Source: Pseudoxanthomonas suwonensis
GTDB taxonomy: Bacteria > Pseudomonadota > Gammaproteobacteria > Xanthomonadales > Xanthomonadaceae
Length of the DNA stretch: 64,000 nt
Assembly: GCF_010093235.1 (NCBI RefSeq)
Contig: NZ_PDWP01000002.1
Span: 62,001 to 126,000, forward strand
Direction: 5' to 3'
Shown: piece by piece, positions 11,465-21,614 of the stretch
Layout: each line of letters opens with the position of its first letter
Position numbering within the stretch: position 1 is the stretch's first letter
The notes under the pieces: model-generated
Told to the model about the DNA's origin: nothing
The model's input: only the letters and a program-made list of their open reading frames with translations
Database searches by the model: none
Position numbers and translations under genes: made by a program

Positions 11465-12274
11465 ATGGGCGCGCACCGCCGGTCGCGCCAACCGCGCCAG
11501 CCGAACAGCGCCGGACCAGGGTCTCCCCGGTCCGGCGTTCGCCATGGCCTGGCCCGCGTCCTGTCCAAGGCCGGGCTGTGCTCACGTACCGAGGCCACGC
11601 GCTGGATCCAGGCCGGGCGGGTGCAGGTCGATGGCCGGGTCGTCCTCGATCCCGAATACCCCATGCGCGACGGGTTGCGCGGGGTCCTGGTCGACGGCCA
11701 GGTCCCGGCCGGGCCCGAACGCATCTACCTGGCGCTCAACAAGCCGCGCGGCCTGGTGACCACGGCCCGCGACGAGCAGGGCCGGGATACGGTCTACCGC
11801 TGCCTCGACGGCAGCGGCTTGCCATGGCTGGCCCCGGTCGGCCGCCTCGATCGCGCCAGCGAAGGCCTGCTGCTCTTCAGCAACGACCCGGCCTGGGCCG
11901 CGCGCGTGCTGGATCCTGACAGCGGCCCCGACAAGACCTACCACGTCCAGGTCGACACCATCCCCGACGAGTCCCTGCTGCAGGCGCTACGCTCCGGCGT
12001 CGAGGACGATGGCGAGTGGTTGCGCGCGGTCTCGGCGACCGTCCTGCGCAGCGGCACCCGCAATGCCTGGCTGGAAATCGTGCTCGACGAGGGACGCAAC
12101 CGGCAGATCCGCCGGCTGCTGGCGGCATTCGACCTGTCCGTGCTGCGCCTGGTGCGCGTGGCCATCGGTCCGGTGGGGCTGGGCTCGCTTGGCAAGGGAC
12201 AGTGGCGCATGCTGGACCCGGCCGAGCGCGATGCCCTGGCGCCGGCCACCGCGGCAGGGATGCCGGCGGCATGA
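11465..12274 (+). CDS. RsuA-family pseudouridine synthase
   Basis: The enzyme converts uridine to pseudouridine in ribosomal RNA. The 269 residues include a basic N-terminal tail (residues 1-25), an S4 RNA-binding domain (residues about 28-75, LARVLSKAGLCSRTEAT) and the catalytic domain with the motif GRLDRASEGLLLFSND, whose Asp is the nucleophile. ARG-rich DEGRNRQIRRLL, typical of RsuA/RluB/RluE/RluF members, follows. Which of these subfamilies it belongs to cannot be settled by eye. It starts 8 bp after a small exported protein and ends 69 bp before its paralogue, so the three may be cotranscribed. Confidence 0.9.
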   Translation: MGAHRRSRQPRQPNSAGPGSPRSGVRHGLARVLSKAGLCSRTEATRWIQAGRVQVDGRVVLDPEYPMRDGLRGVLVDGQVPAGPERIYLALNKPRGLVTTARDEQGRDTVYRCLDGSGLPWLAPVGRLDRASEGLLLFSNDPAWAARVLDPDSGPDKTYHVQVDTIPDESLLQALRSGVEDDGEWLRAVSATVLRSGTRNAWLEIVLDEGRNRQIRRLLAAFDLSVLRLVRVAIGPVGLGSLGKGQWRMLDPAERDALAPATAAGMPAA

Positions 12275-12343
12275 ACCCCGCCGTCGCCACGCCATGGCGA
12301 CGACCGGGTGTGCATCCTTCCCGCGCCTGATCCAGGAGTTGCG

Positions 12344-12640
12344 ATGAAAACCCTGCGCCTGACCCTGCCGCTGCTCGTCCTCGCCCTGTCCGCCTGCGCG
12401 GGCAACACGCCCCGCGATACCGCCTCCGCGCCCGCCGAACCGGCGCCGGCCCCGGAGGTCGTCATCGTCCGCAGCGAGAATCCGCTCGACTACCGCTTCG
12501 ACATGCAGCAACAGGGGCGGCAGATGAACGCCGACGAATTCGAGGCCTGGATGAAGGCCCGTGGCATCCGCATCGCGCGCGGCAATGCCGATGCCACGCC
12601 GGCCGCCGACACTCCGGCGGCGGCGGAGAAACGCGACTGA
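12344..12640 (+). CDS. Small lipoprotein of unknown function (RFDM/ADEF-AWMKARG family, copy 2)
   Basis: The 98-residue protein has a lipobox (ALSAC, Cys at about residue 18), so it should be lipid-anchored. A Pro/Ala linker is followed by the core RFDMQQQGRQMNADEFEAW MKARG, which aligns without gaps with the protein at 11130-11456 and then diverges in an Ala/Asp-rich tail. The shared core suggests a duplication in which one copy became periplasmic and the other membrane-anchored. CCAGGAG precedes the ATG by 5 bases. It ends 6 bp from the end of kbl, which faces it. Confidence 0.8.
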   Translation: MKTLRLTLPLLVLALSACAGNTPRDTASAPAEPAPAPEVVIVRSENPLDYRFDMQQQGRQMNADEFEAWMKARGIRIARGNADATPAADTPAAAEKRD

Positions 12641-12646
12641 CCGGTA

Positions 12647-13846
12647 TCAGCCGGCGATGACGCCCAGCTCGCGGCCGATGCGGGTGAAGGCGTCGATCGC
12701 ACGGTCCAGGTGCTCGCGGGTATGGGCCGCGCTCATCTGGGTGCGGATGCGCGCCTGTCCCTGCGGCACCACCGGGAAGAAGAAGCCGATGGCGTAGATG
12801 CCTTCCTCGAGCAGGCGCTCGGCGAAGCGCTGCGCCAGCGGCGCGTCGTACAGCATCACCGGGCAGATCGGGTGCACGCCGGGCTTGATGTCGAATCCGG
12901 CGGCGGTCATGCGCTCGCGGAAATAGGCGGTGTTTTCCTGCAGGCGGCTGCGCAGCTCGCCGGCCGAGGACAGCATGTCGAAGGCCTTGGTCCCGGCCGC
13001 CACCACGTGCGGCGGCAGCGAGTTGGAGAACAGGTAGGGGCGCGAGCGCTGGCGCAGCAGCTCGATCACTTCCTTCCGCGCGGTGGTGAAGCCGCCCAGC
13101 GCTCCGCCCATGGCCTTGCCCAGGGTGCCGGTGAAGATGTCGATCTTCTCCAGCACGCCCTTGACCTCGGCCGAGCCGCGGCCGGTGGCGCCGAGGAAGC
13201 CGGTGGCGTGGCACTCGTCGATGTGGACCAGGGCGTCGTACTTCCTGGCCAGCGCGGTGATCTCGTCCAGCGGGGCGATGAAGCCGTCCATCGAGAACAC
13301 GCCGTCGGTGGTGATCATGATGGTGCGCGCGCCGTCGGCGCGGGCCTGCTGCAACTGCTTCTCCAGATCGGCCATGTCGCAATTGGCGTACCGGTAGCGC
13401 CTGGCCTTGCACAGGCGCACGCCGTCGATGATCGAGGCATGGTTGAGCGCGTCGGAGATGATCGCGTCGTTCTCGTCCAGCAGCGGCTCGAACAGGCCGC
13501 CGTTGGCATCGAAGCAGGCGGCGTAGAGGATCGTGTCCTCGGTGCCGAAGAACCCGGCGATCTTCGCTTCCAGCTGCTTGTGCAGGTCCTGGGTGCCGCA
13601 GATGAAGCGCACCGAGGCCATGCCGAAGCCGTGGCTGTCCAGGGCCCCGCGTGCGGCGGCGATGATGTCCGGATGGTCGGCCAGGCCCAGGTAGTTGTTG
13701 GCGCAGAAGTTCAGCACCTTGCGTCCGTCGGCCAGCTCGATCTCGGCCGATTGCGGGCTGGTGATCACGCGCTCGGACTTGAACAGGCCCTTGGCGCGCA
13801 GGTCTTCCAGCTGGGCGGCGTAGCGGGCGATGGCGGCTTCGGACAT
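12647..13846 (-). CDS. kbl: Glycine C-acetyltransferase (2-amino-3-ketobutyrate CoA ligase)
   Basis: Kbl splits 2-amino-3-ketobutyrate with CoA into glycine and acetyl-CoA, the second step of threonine breakdown after Tdh. The 399 residues match the family length. The PLP-binding lysine lies in GTLGKAMGG (about residue 245), with the [13 protein letters not shown] and YLFSNSLPP segments of alpha-oxoamine synthases. The ATG at 13846 fits the usual N-terminus; a TTG at 13867 in frame is less likely. tdh, usually next to kbl, is 6.5 kb away at 20398-21432. Confidence 0.94.
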   Translation of the reverse strand: MSEAAIARYAAQLEDLRAKGLFKSERVITSPQSAEIELADGRKVLNFCANNYLGLADHPDIIAAARGALDSHGFGMASVRFICGTQDLHKQLEAKIAGFFGTEDTILYAACFDANGGLFEPLLDENDAIISDALNHASIIDGVRLCKARRYRYANCDMADLEKQLQQARADGARTIMITTDGVFSMDGFIAPLDEITALARKYDALVHIDECHATGFLGATGRGSAEVKGVLEKIDIFTGTLGKAMGGALGGFTTARKEVIELLRQRSRPYLFSNSLPPHVVAAGTKAFDMLSSAGELRSRLQENTAYFRERMTAAGFDIKPGVHPICPVMLYDAPLAQRFAERLLEEGIYAIGFFFPVVPQGQARIRTQMSAAHTREHLDRAIDAFTRIGRELGVIAG

Positions 13847-14019
13847 GGGCAAGGCCTTCAGTTGCAAGGAAAACCGTCATTCTACCGGGGCTGCCGGCGG
13901 CGGCGCCCGCTTCATGCGCATCCGCTATAAGGGTCGGCCCCTAAGTCATTTCCGGTCTTCAAACTGAATAGGGAGTATTTTGCGCACGGCCGATGTCCGG
14001 CTCCGACCACGGAACTCCC

Positions 14020-15456
14020 ATGTCCAAGCACATCCCCCATCGCCGCTCGCGCCTGCCGGTCCGTTCCTGGCTTGCCGGGGCCGTCGCCCTGGCACTGGCC
14101 GCGCCCGCCTTCGCACAGTCGCAGCCCACGGTCGAGGAACTGGCCCGCCGCCTGCAGGCGCTGGAAGCCCGTTACGGCGGCACCAGCGTCGATGGCCAGG
14201 ACAGCCTCGACCTGCAGGCGCTGGACCAGCGCCTGCGCGCGCTGGAGCGCAACCTCGAGCTGCAGGAAGAGGCGCGCGCGGCGAAGGAGAAGGCCGCACC
14301 GGTGGTCGCGGTCAACGACAAGGGCGCGTCCTTCCGTTCCGGGGATGGCGCCTACGAGGTGAAGATCCGCGGCCTGCTGCAGGGGGATGGCCGCTTCTTC
14401 AACAGCGGCGCACCGGGCGCCAACGACACCTTCCTGCTGCGTACCGCGCGCCCGACGATCGAAGGCACCCTGGGCAAGTGGGTGGGCTACCGCTTCACCC
14501 CGGAATTCGCCGGCGACAGCGCCAGCATCGTCGACGCCTACGCCGACCTGAAGTTCTCCCCGGCGGCGACCGTGCGGGTCGGCAAGTTCACTTCGCCGGT
14601 GGGCCTGGAACGGCTGCAGTCCTCGGCCTCGCTGTCCGACATCGAGCGCGCCCTGGTTTCCGAGCTGCTGCCCAACCGCGACCTCGGCGTGCAGCTGCAG
14701 GGCGACCTGGCCGACGGCAAGGTCTCCTACGCGATCGGCGTGTTCAACGGCGCGGTCGACGGCCGCGACGCGGTGACCACCAACCCGGACGACAACTTCG
14801 AGTACGCCGGCCGGCTGTTCTTCGAGCCGCTCAAGGGCAGCGACAGCTTCTGGTCCGGCCTGGGCTTCGGCATCGGCGCCAGCATCGGCGACGTGGAGGG
14901 TGCCGGCAACAACTTCCTGCCGCGCTACCGCACCCCGGGCCAGCAGCAGTTCTTCGCCTACCGGGGCGGCGTGGCCGCCGATGGCCGGCGCAAGCGCTGG
15001 TCGCCGCAGGGCTACTTCTATCGCGGGCCGTTCGGATTGCTGGCCGAGTACGCTTCGTCCAGCCAGGAGCTGGACATCGGCGGCACCAGGGCGGACCTGG
15101 AGACCACGGCCTGGCAGGCAACCGCCAGTTGGGTGCTTACCGGCGAGGACGCCAGCTATCGCGGGGTGAAGCCCGCGCGTGCCTTCAGCCCCGGCAAGGG
15201 CGGCTGGGGCGCCTGGGAGCTGGTGGCCCGCTACGGTCGCCTGGAGGTGGACGAGGGCGCGTTCCCGGTGTTCGCCGACCCGGCCGTGTCCGCGCGCGAG
15301 GCCACCGCCTGGGTCGCCGGCGTGAACTGGTACCTCAACAGCAACCTGAAGCTGGTGGTGAACTACCTGCAGACCGGCTTCGAGGGCGGGGCCGCCGGCG
15401 GCGCCGACCGCGAGGACGAGAAGGCCGTGTTCACCCGCCTGCAGGTCGCGTTCTGA
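14020..15456 (+). CDS. Porin of the OprP/OprO type in a sulfate uptake operon
   Basis: The 478-residue protein has a long signal peptide ([13 protein letters not shown], cut near residue 36). A coiled-coil-like N-terminal segment ([11 protein letters not shown]...[16 protein letters not shown]) follows. The phosphate-selective porin O/P beta-barrel comes next, with [31 protein letters not shown] and a C-terminal Phe (LQVAF) typical of outer-membrane barrels. It begins the operon porin-sbp-cysT-cysW-cysA, so a role in passing sulfate or thiosulfate across the outer membrane is a reasonable inference. The ATG at 14020 is favoured by the signal peptide; an in-frame ATG 27 bp upstream is possible. 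Confidence 0.88.
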   Translation: MSKHIPHRRSRLPVRSWLAGAVALALAAPAFAQSQPTVEELARRLQALEARYGGTSVDGQDSLDLQALDQRLRALERNLELQEEARAAKEKAAPVVAVNDKGASFRSGDGAYEVKIRGLLQGDGRFFNSGAPGANDTFLLRTARPTIEGTLGKWVGYRFTPEFAGDSASIVDAYADLKFSPAATVRVGKFTSPVGLERLQSSASLSDIERALVSELLPNRDLGVQLQGDLADGKVSYAIGVFNGAVDGRDAVTTNPDDNFEYAGRLFFEPLKGSDSFWSGLGFGIGASIGDVEGAGNNFLPRYRTPGQQQFFAYRGGVAADGRRKRWSPQGYFYRGPFGLLAEYASSSQELDIGGTRADLETTAWQATASWVLTGEDASYRGVKPARAFSPGKGGWGAWELVARYGRLEVDEGAFPVFADPAVSAREATAWVAGVNWYLNSNLKLVVNYLQTGFEGGAAGGADREDEKAVFTRLQVAF

Positions 15457-15488
15457 CAGCTTCCCCCATCCCAACGGAGCGTTTCCCG

Positions 15489-16511
15489 ATGAAAACCATC
15501 CGCCGTTCCCTCCTGGTGCTGGCCGCCACCTTCGGCCTGACCCTCGCGGTGGGGGCCTTCGCCAAGGACGCGAAGCTGCTCAACGTGTCCTACGACCCCA
15601 CCCGCGAGCTGTACCGCGAGTTCAACGCCGCCTTTGCCAGGCACTGGCAGCAGACCAAGGGCCAGAAGGTCGAGATCGAGAACTCCCATGGCGGCTCGGG
15701 CAAGCAGGCGCGCGCCGTGATCGACGGCCTGGAGGCCGACGTCGTCACCCTGGCCCTGGCCTACGACATCGACTCCATCGCCGAGCGCAAGCTGATCAGG
15801 CCCGACTGGCAGAAGCGCCTGCCGGAGAACAGCTCGCCGTACACCTCGACGATCGTGTTCCTGGTCCGCAAGGGCAATCCGAAGAACATCAAGGACTGGC
15901 CGGACCTGCTGCGCTCCAACGTCTCGGTGGTGACCCCCAACCCGAAGACCTCCGGCGGCGCGCGCTGGAACTACCTGGCCGCGTGGGCCTTCGCCGACAG
16001 GATCTTCAAGGGCGACGAAGCCAAGGTCCGCAACTTCGTGACCGCGCTGTTCCGCAACGTGCCGGTGCTGGATACCGGCGCGCGCGGATCGACCACCACC
16101 TTCGTCCAGCGCGGCATCGGCGACGTGCTGCTGGCCTGGGAGAACGAGGCCTTCCTGTCGATCGAGGAACTGGGCCCGGACAAGTTCGACATCGTCGTGC
16201 CCTCGCTGTCCATCCTGGCCGAGCCGCCGGTGGCCATCGTCGACCGCAACGTCGACAAGAAGGGCACCCGCGAGATCGCGCAGGCCTACCTGGAGTTCCT
16301 GTACTCGCCGGAAGGCCAGCGCATCGCGGCCAGGAACTACTACCGCCCGCGCTATCCGCAGCACGCCGATCCGGAGGACGTGGCGCGCTTCCCGAAGGTG
16401 CAGCTGGTGACCATCGATGGCGCCTTCGGTTCCTGGGCGCAGGCGCAGAAGCGGCACTTCAGCGATGGCGGAGAATTCGACCAGATCCTGGCCGCCGCCA
16501 AGGCCAGGTAA
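15489..16511 (+). CDS. sbp: Sulfate/thiosulfate ABC transporter substrate-binding protein
   Basis: The protein binds sulfate in the periplasm and hands it to CysTW. The 340 residues start with a signal peptide ([17 protein letters not shown]). They carry the family landmarks [55 protein letters not shown] and a C-terminal [15 protein letters not shown]. It begins 32 bp after the porin with an ACGGAG ribosome site. Two hairpins lie between it and cysT, which may raise its level over the permease genes. It could be called cysP or sbp; ligand preference is not visible. Confidence 0.94.
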   Translation: MKTIRRSLLVLAATFGLTLAVGAFAKDAKLLNVSYDPTRELYREFNAAFARHWQQTKGQKVEIENSHGGSGKQARAVIDGLEADVVTLALAYDIDSIAERKLIRPDWQKRLPENSSPYTSTIVFLVRKGNPKNIKDWPDLLRSNVSVVTPNPKTSGGARWNYLAAWAFADRIFKGDEAKVRNFVTALFRNVPVLDTGARGSTTTFVQRGIGDVLLAWENEAFLSIEELGPDKFDIVVPSLSILAEPPVAIVDRNVDKKGTREIAQAYLEFLYSPEGQRIAARNYYRPRYPQHADPEDVARFPKVQLVTIDGAFGSWAQAQKRHFSDGGEFDQILAAAKAR

Positions 16512-16518
16512 CCGGCCG

Positions 16519-16566
16519 GCCCGGGGTGGCTGCCGCCCCGGGCCTTCCGCCGCGCTTGCGGCGGCG
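16519..16566 (+). promoter_or_regulatory. Double hairpin between sbp and cysT
   Basis: A 9-bp stem GGCCCGGGG / CCCCGGGCC lies at 16519-16545, with TT after it. A second stem CGCCGCGC / GCGCGGCG lies at 16549-16566. Neither has a full U tract. They may slow transcription or protect the upstream message, giving more binding protein than permease. Confidence 0.5.
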
Positions 16567-16597
16567 TTGCAGCAGGCCCCCCGACGAAGCGAGCGAG

Positions 16598-17476
16598 ATG
16601 TCCACTGTCACCAATCCCCTGACGCCGCCCGCGGGCGGCGTGGCCGTATCCGGACGGCGACGCCGGGTGATGCCCGGCTTCGGCCTGAGCCTGGGCTACA
16701 CCGTGGCCTGGCTGAGCCTGATCGTGCTGATCCCGCTGGCCGGCGTGTTCGTGTACTCGTCGAAACTTGGCTGGAGCGGGTTGTGGGCGATCTGGAGCGA
16801 GCCGCGGGTACTGGCGGCGCTGAAGATCAGCTTCGGTACCGCGCTGGCGGCAGCCGCGTTCAATGCGGTGATGGGCACCCTGGTGGCCTGGGTGCTGGTG
16901 CGCTACCGCTTCCCGGGCCGTCGCCTGTTCGACGCCATGATCGACCTGCCGTTCGCCCTGCCCACGGCGGTGGCCGGCATCGCCCTGACCGCGCTGTATG
17001 GCGGCAATGGCTGGATAGGGCGGTGGCTGGAGGCGGCGGGGATCAAGGTGGCCTACACCCCGCTGGGCATCACCGTGGCCCTGGTGTTCATCGGCCTGCC
17101 GTTCGTGGTGCGGGTGGTGCAGCCGGTGCTGGCCGAAACCGAAGGCGAGCTGGAGGAGGCCGCGGCCACCCTCGGCGCCGGGCGCTGGCACACGGTGTGG
17201 AAGGTGGTGCTGCCGGCGGTGTGGCCGGCGGTGCTGGCCGGCTTCGCCCTGGCGTTCGCGCGCGGGGTCGGCGAGTACGGATCGGTGATCTTCATCGCCG
17301 GCAACATCCCGATGGTCTCGGAGATCGCGCCGCTGCTGATCACGATCAAGCTGGAGGAGTTCGACTACGCCGGCGCGACCGCGATCGCGCTGGCCATGCT
17401 GCTGCTGTCCTTCGCGCTGCTGCTGGTGATCAACACCCTGCAGTCGCGGCTTGCAGGCCGCAGGGGAGGGAAGTGA
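16598..17476 (+). CDS. cysT: Sulfate ABC transporter permease CysT (CysU)
   Basis: This is one of two membrane subunits of the sulfate/thiosulfate importer. The 292 residues contain about six hydrophobic helices. They also carry the cytoplasmic EAA loop ([21 protein letters not shown]) that contacts CysA, and the family segment [17 protein letters not shown]. The ATG at 16598 has a weak GAGCGAG site. cysW follows within 65 bp. Partner subunits CysW and CysA and the binding protein are all in the same operon. Confidence 0.94.
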   Translation: MSTVTNPLTPPAGGVAVSGRRRRVMPGFGLSLGYTVAWLSLIVLIPLAGVFVYSSKLGWSGLWAIWSEPRVLAALKISFGTALAAAAFNAVMGTLVAWVLVRYRFPGRRLFDAMIDLPFALPTAVAGIALTALYGGNGWIGRWLEAAGIKVAYTPLGITVALVFIGLPFVVRVVQPVLAETEGELEEAAATLGAGRWHTVWKVVLPAVWPAVLAGFALAFARGVGEYGSVIFIAGNIPMVSEIAPLLITIKLEEFDYAGATAIALAMLLLSFALLLVINTLQSRLAGRRGGK

Positions 17477-17540
17477 GATGGCGCCGCAGACGGGTGGTAA
17501 CGTGCATGGCGTCCTTGCGCTGGATCCACGGGAACTGACG

Positions 17541-18455
17541 ATGGCCGAGCCCGCGCCCGCCGCCCATGTCCGCCGGACCTCGCCGACCAGCGAGCCGCGC
17601 TGGGTGCAGTGGCTGCTGATCGCCGCAGCGATCGGCTTCCTGCTGGCATTCCTGCTGCTGCCGCTGGGGCTGGGGTTCGCCGAGGCCCTGCGCGGCGGCA
17701 TCGGCGCGTTCCTGGCCGCGATCCGCGAGCCGGACGCGCTGGCGGCGGTGCGGCTGACCCTGGTGGTCACCGCCATCACCGTGCCGCTGAACCTGGTATT
17801 CGGCGTGGCGGCCGCGTGGCTGGTGGCCAAGCACGAGTTCCCGGGCAAGCGCATCCTGGTGAGCCTGATCGACCTGCCGTTCGCGGTTTCGCCGGTGGTG
17901 GCGGGCCTGGTGTTCATCCTGGTGTTCGGCGCGCACGGCTGGGCCTGGCCGCTGATCGACGAGGGCGTGGACCTGTCGCTGCCGCTGCTGGGGCAGGTGC
18001 ACGTGCAGCTGCCGAAGATCGTGTTCGCGCTGCCGGGCATCGTGCTGGCCACCGTGTTCGTCACCTTCCCGTTCATCGCCCGCGAGCTGATGCCGCTGAT
18101 GGAGCAGCAGGGCAGCGACGAGGAGCTGGCCGCGCTGAGCCTGGGCGCCGGCGGCTGGCAGACCTTCTGGCGGGGGACCCTGCCCAACATCCGCTGGGGC
18201 CTGCTGTACGGCGTGCTGCTGTGCGGCGCCCGCGCGATGGGCGAGTTCGGCGCGGTGTCGGTGGTCTCCGGCCACATCCGCGGGCGCACCAACACGCTGC
18301 CGCTGCACGTGGAGATCCTCTACAACGAATACGCCTACAGCGCCGCCTTCGCGGTGGCCTCGCTGCTGGCGCTCAGCGCACTGGTCACCCTGGTGCTCAA
18401 GACCTGGCTGGAATCACGGCACGGCGAGTCGCTGGCGGCCGGCCACCGCCACTGA
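17541..18455 (+). CDS. cysW: Sulfate ABC transporter permease CysW
   Basis: This is the second membrane subunit of the sulfate importer, 304 residues, with about six hydrophobic helices and an EAA loop ([22 protein letters not shown]). The [15 protein letters not shown] segment matches CysW. Two starts are possible. An ATG at 17478 has a good GGAGG site, but the 21 codons it adds have unusually many A/T third bases and are not family-like. The ATG at 17541 begins at the normal family N-terminus and was chosen, although its ribosome site is weak. cysA starts 9 bp after the stop. Confidence 0.92.
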   Translation: MAEPAPAAHVRRTSPTSEPRWVQWLLIAAAIGFLLAFLLLPLGLGFAEALRGGIGAFLAAIREPDALAAVRLTLVVTAITVPLNLVFGVAAAWLVAKHEFPGKRILVSLIDLPFAVSPVVAGLVFILVFGAHGWAWPLIDEGVDLSLPLLGQVHVQLPKIVFALPGIVLATVFVTFPFIARELMPLMEQQGSDEELAALSLGAGGWQTFWRGTLPNIRWGLLYGVLLCGARAMGEFGAVSVVSGHIRGRTNTLPLHVEILYNEYAYSAAFAVASLLALSALVTLVLKTWLESRHGESLAAGHRH

Positions 18456-18464
18456 GGACATGCG

Positions 18465-19514
18465 ATGAAGATCGACATCCAGAACCTGCACAAGCGCTTC
18501 GGTTCCTTCGCCGCGCTGGACGACATCGACCTGGAGATCCGCGACGGCGAGCTGCTGGCCCTGCTGGGGCCGTCCGGCTCGGGCAAGACCACCCTGCTGC
18601 GGGTGATCGCGGGGCTGGAGCACGCCGACGGCGGGCGCATCCTGTTCGGCGGCGAGGACGCCTCGCGCCTGAGCGTGCAGGAGCGCCGCGTGGGTTTCGT
18701 GTTCCAGCACTACGCGCTGTTCCGGCACATGACGGTGGCCGACAACATCGCCTTCGGCCTGAAGGTGCGCCGCGGTCGCGAACGCTGGCCGGCGGCCAGG
18801 ATCGCCGCGCGGGTCGAGGAGCTGCTGTCGCTGGTGCAGCTGCAGGGTCTGGGCGGACGCTATCCGGCGCAGCTTTCCGGCGGCCAGCGCCAGCGCGTGG
18901 CGCTGGCGCGCGCGCTGGCGATCGAGCCGCGGGTGCTGTTGCTGGACGAGCCCTTCGGTGCGCTCGACGCCCAGGTCCGGCGCGACCTGCGCGGCTGGTT
19001 GCGGCAGCTGCACGTGCAGACCGGGTTGACCACGGTGTTCGTGACCCACGACCAGGAGGAGGCGCTGGAACTGGCCGACCGGGTCGCGATCCTCAACGGC
19101 GGCCGGATCGAGCAGCTGGCCACGCCGGCCGGGGCCTACGACCGCCCGGCCAGCCCGTTCGTGTATTCCTTCGTCGGCGCGGTGAACCGCCTGCGCGGCC
19201 GGCGGCATGGCGACCAGGTCGAGGTTGGAGGGCTCGTGCTGCCGCCCCCGGGGGGCAGGCTGCCGGAGGGTGCGGCGAACGAGCTGGATATCTATGTGCG
19301 CCCGGAGGACCTGCGCCTGGGGGAGGGCGGCTGGGACGCGGTGGTGGTCGATGCCCAGCGCAGCGGCCCGCGGCTGCGGGTGCGGGCGCGCCTGCAAGAC
19401 GGGCAGGGCGAGGAGGTCGAGGTGGAACTGCCGGTGGATGCGCAGCAGGCGCACCCCCCGGGCAGCCGGGTGGGGCTGGTGCCGGTGCGGTACGGCGCTT
19501 TCGCGGGGGGCTGA
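18465..19514 (+). CDS. cysA: Sulfate/thiosulfate ABC transporter ATP-binding protein
   Basis: CysA powers sulfate import. The 349 residues show Walker [10 protein letters not shown] (about residues 36-44), a Q-loop (FVFQHYALF), signature LSGGQRQR, Walker [13 protein letters not shown] and a switch His (VTHDQEE). A C-terminal TOBE-like region of about 110 residues follows. It is the last gene of the operon. No terminator is evident after it before the next promoter at 19529. Confidence 0.95.
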   Translation: MKIDIQNLHKRFGSFAALDDIDLEIRDGELLALLGPSGSGKTTLLRVIAGLEHADGGRILFGGEDASRLSVQERRVGFVFQHYALFRHMTVADNIAFGLKVRRGRERWPAARIAARVEELLSLVQLQGLGGRYPAQLSGGQRQRVALARALAIEPRVLLLDEPFGALDAQVRRDLRGWLRQLHVQTGLTTVFVTHDQEEALELADRVAILNGGRIEQLATPAGAYDRPASPFVYSFVGAVNRLRGRRHGDQVEVGGLVLPPPGGRLPEGAANELDIYVRPEDLRLGEGGWDAVVVDAQRSGPRLRVRARLQDGQGEEVEVELPVDAQQAHPPGSRVGLVPVRYGAFAGG

Positions 19515-19528
19515 GGCCGCGGAATTGG

Positions 19529-19557
19529 TTGACGGTGTGAATGTTGCGTCGCAATAT
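19529..19557 (+). promoter_or_regulatory. Promoter candidate for the TorF-family gene
   Basis: TTGACG at 19529-19534 and CAATAT at 19552-19557 are separated by 17 bp, in an A/T-richer stretch. The start codon of the next gene lies about 80 bp downstream. Confidence 0.55.
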
Positions 19558-19635
19558 CTGCTGGGTTAATTATTCGTGAACCGAGACGGCCTTGGCCGCC
19601 CCGCGCTGCACCACCCCACCAGAGGAGATCCAGGG

Positions 19636-20328
19636 ATGAAGTCCTTCAAGCTCGCTGCCTCGCTTGCCGTCGTGCTGTCCGCCGCTCCGTTCGCCGCTTT
19701 CGCGCAGGAAGAGGAATCGCCGTTCTCCTGGGAAATCACCGCGGTTTCCGACTACGTGTGGCGCGGTAGCTCGCAGAGCGACGAGAACCCGACCGGCCAG
19801 GCCGGTTTCACCTACACCTCGCCGGTCGGCATCTATGCCGGCGTCTGGGCCTCGGGCGTCGACTTCGGGCCCGGCGACCCCGACCTGGAGGTCGACGGCT
19901 TCATCGGCTACAACGTCGATTTCAGCGACTCGGTGAACTTCGACATCATGCTCAACCGCTACACCTACCCGGATGCGGGCGAGCTGAACTTCAACGAGCT
20001 GATCACCACCACCACCTTCGCCGAGCAGTACACCCTGACCGTCGCCTACAGCGACGACTTCGGCGGCAGCGACACCGACGCCTGGTACGTGGCCGCCGGC
20101 ACCAGCCTCGGCCTACCGGAGGACTTCAGCCTCGACCTGAGCGTCGGTCGCAGCCTGTTCGAGAAGGAGTTCAGCGAGGACTACACCGACTGGAGCATCG
20201 GCGTCAGCCGCAGCTGGGGCCTGCTGAGCGCCTCGCTGGCCTACGTCGGCACCGACGGCAACGGCCGCGACATCTACGGCAAGCTCGCCGACAGCCGCGT
20301 CGTGCTGACCCTCAGCGTCGGCCAGTAA
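19636..20328 (+). CDS. TorF-family putative outer membrane protein (Gcw_chp domain)
   Basis: The 230-residue protein has a signal peptide (LAVVLSAAPFAAFA) followed by the Gcw_chp beta-rich repeat pattern. The pattern begins with WEITAVSDYVWRGSSQSDENPTGQAGFTY split by the usual Gly, and later has VDGFIGYNVDFSD and WSIGVSRSWGLLSASLAYVGTD. Family members are predicted small outer-membrane barrels of unknown substrate. AGAGGAG precedes the ATG. Codon bias is strong. A bidirectional terminator separates it from tdh. There is no evidence that it belongs to the sulfate operon. Confidence 0.88.
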   Translation: MKSFKLAASLAVVLSAAPFAAFAQEEESPFSWEITAVSDYVWRGSSQSDENPTGQAGFTYTSPVGIYAGVWASGVDFGPGDPDLEVDGFIGYNVDFSDSVNFDIMLNRYTYPDAGELNFNELITTTTFAEQYTLTVAYSDDFGGSDTDAWYVAAGTSLGLPEDFSLDLSVGRSLFEKEFSEDYTDWSIGVSRSWGLLSASLAYVGTDGNGRDIYGKLADSRVVLTLSVGQ

Positions 20329-20348
20329 TCCCGGCCACGCGGCAAAGG

Positions 20349-20376
20349 AAAAAGGCGCCTTGCGGCGCCTTTTTCC
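20349..20376. terminator. Bidirectional terminator between the TorF-family gene and tdh
   Basis: The stem AAGGCGCC / GGCGCCTT lies at 20352-20371 with a TTGC loop. It has an A run before it and a T run after it, so it can end transcripts from both sides. Confidence 0.88.
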
Positions 20377-20397
20377 GTTCGCGGGCCCCGGGGGCGC

Positions 20398-21432
20398 TCA
20401 GGTCCAGCTGAGCACGACCTTGCCGGCGCGGCCTTCCTCCATCAGGTCGAAGCCCTGCTGGAACTGGTCGATCGGCAGCTGGTGGGTCAGCACCTTGCCC
20501 AGCGGGAAGCCGGACAGGACCAGCTGGGTCATCTTGTACCAGGTCTCGTACATCTTGCGGCCGTAGATGCCCTGCACGGTCAGGCCCTTGAAGATGATCT
20601 TGTCCCAGTCGCAGCCGGCGCCCTTGGGCATGATGCCGAGCATGGCGATCTTGCCGCCGTGGTACATGCACTCGAGCATGTCGTTGAACGCGCGCGGGTT
20701 GCCGCTCATCTCCAGGCCGACGTCGAAGCCTTCCATGTGCAGGTCCGACATCACGTCGCGCAGCGACTGGTTGGCCACGTTGACGACGCGGGTGGCGCCC
20801 ATGTCAGCGGCCAGCTTCAGGCGGTAGTCGTTGACGTCGGTGACCACCACGTTGCGCGCGCCGATGTGCTTGCAGATGCCGGCGGCGATGATGCCGATCG
20901 GGCCGGCGCCGGTGATCAGCACGTCCTCGCCGACCACGTCGAACTCCAGCGCGCAGTGCGCGGCGTTGCCATAGGGATCGAAGAACGCGGCCAGCTCCGA
21001 CGGCACCGGGTCCGGGATCGGCCACAGGTTGGAGGCCGGCATTACGATGTACTCGGCGAAGGCGCCGTTGCGGTTCACGCCGATGCCCACCGTGTGCGGG
21101 CACAGGTGGGGGCGGCCGCCGCGGCAGTTGCGGCAGTGGCCGCAGACGATGTGGCCTTCGGCCGAGACGCGCTGGCCGACGCTGTAGCCGGACACGCCCG
21201 GGCCCATTTCGACCACGCGGCCGACGAACTCGTGGCCGATCACCAGGCCGGGCTTGATGGTGCGCTGGCTCCATTCGTCCCACAGGTAGATGTGCAGGTC
21301 GGTGCCGCAGATGGCGGTCTTCTCGACCTTGATCAGGACCTCGTTGGGACCCGGCTGCGGGACCGGCACCTCCTCCATCCAGATGCCCCTGGCGGCTTCG
21401 CGCTTGACCAGCGCCTTCATGGTTCGGGACAT
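20398..21432 (-). CDS. tdh: L-Threonine 3-dehydrogenase
   Basis: Tdh oxidises threonine to 2-amino-3-ketobutyrate, the substrate of Kbl. The 344 residues include the catalytic zinc region ([14 protein letters not shown]), a structural zinc site with closely spaced Cys ([15 protein letters not shown]) and an NAD-binding motif ([14 protein letters not shown]). The start at 21432 has a GAGGT site at the right distance; the ATG at 21420 does not. Its partner kbl lies 6.5 kb away in the same orientation but with other genes between. Confidence 0.95.
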   Translation of the reverse strand: MSRTMKALVKREAARGIWMEEVPVPQPGPNEVLIKVEKTAICGTDLHIYLWDEWSQRTIKPGLVIGHEFVGRVVEMGPGVSGYSVGQRVSAEGHIVCGHCRNCRGGRPHLCPHTVGIGVNRNGAFAEYIVMPASNLWPIPDPVPSELAAFFDPYGNAAHCALEFDVVGEDVLITGAGPIGIIAAGICKHIGARNVVVTDVNDYRLKLAADMGATRVVNVANQSLRDVMSDLHMEGFDVGLEMSGNPRAFNDMLECMYHGGKIAMLGIMPKGAGCDWDKIIFKGLTVQGIYGRKMYETWYKMTQLVLSGFPLGKVLTHQLPIDQFQQGFDLMEEGRAGKVVLSWT

Positions 21433-21614
21433 CGGCGGACCTCGGTACGGGGAGAAGGGAAAGACGGGCATTATAGGTTGCCGCCGAAACCATGTAGACG
21501 ACGTGGCGCCGCCGGGGCAGGCCCGGCCCCGGGGATTTACCTGCCATTAGTCATGGGGCGGGCCTGGCGGCCGCAGGGCTAGAATCCGGGCTCCTCCCGG
21601 CTGGAAACACCTCC

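Noticed and set aside
13980-16511. 843-codon frame joining the porin region to sbp
   Set aside because: The part before 15489 is another frame of the porin gene. Sbp has its own signal peptide and ribosome site.
17478-17540. Longer CysW start with a good ribosome site
   Set aside because: The added codons have many A/T third bases and no likeness to CysW N-termini. Kept as an alternative only.
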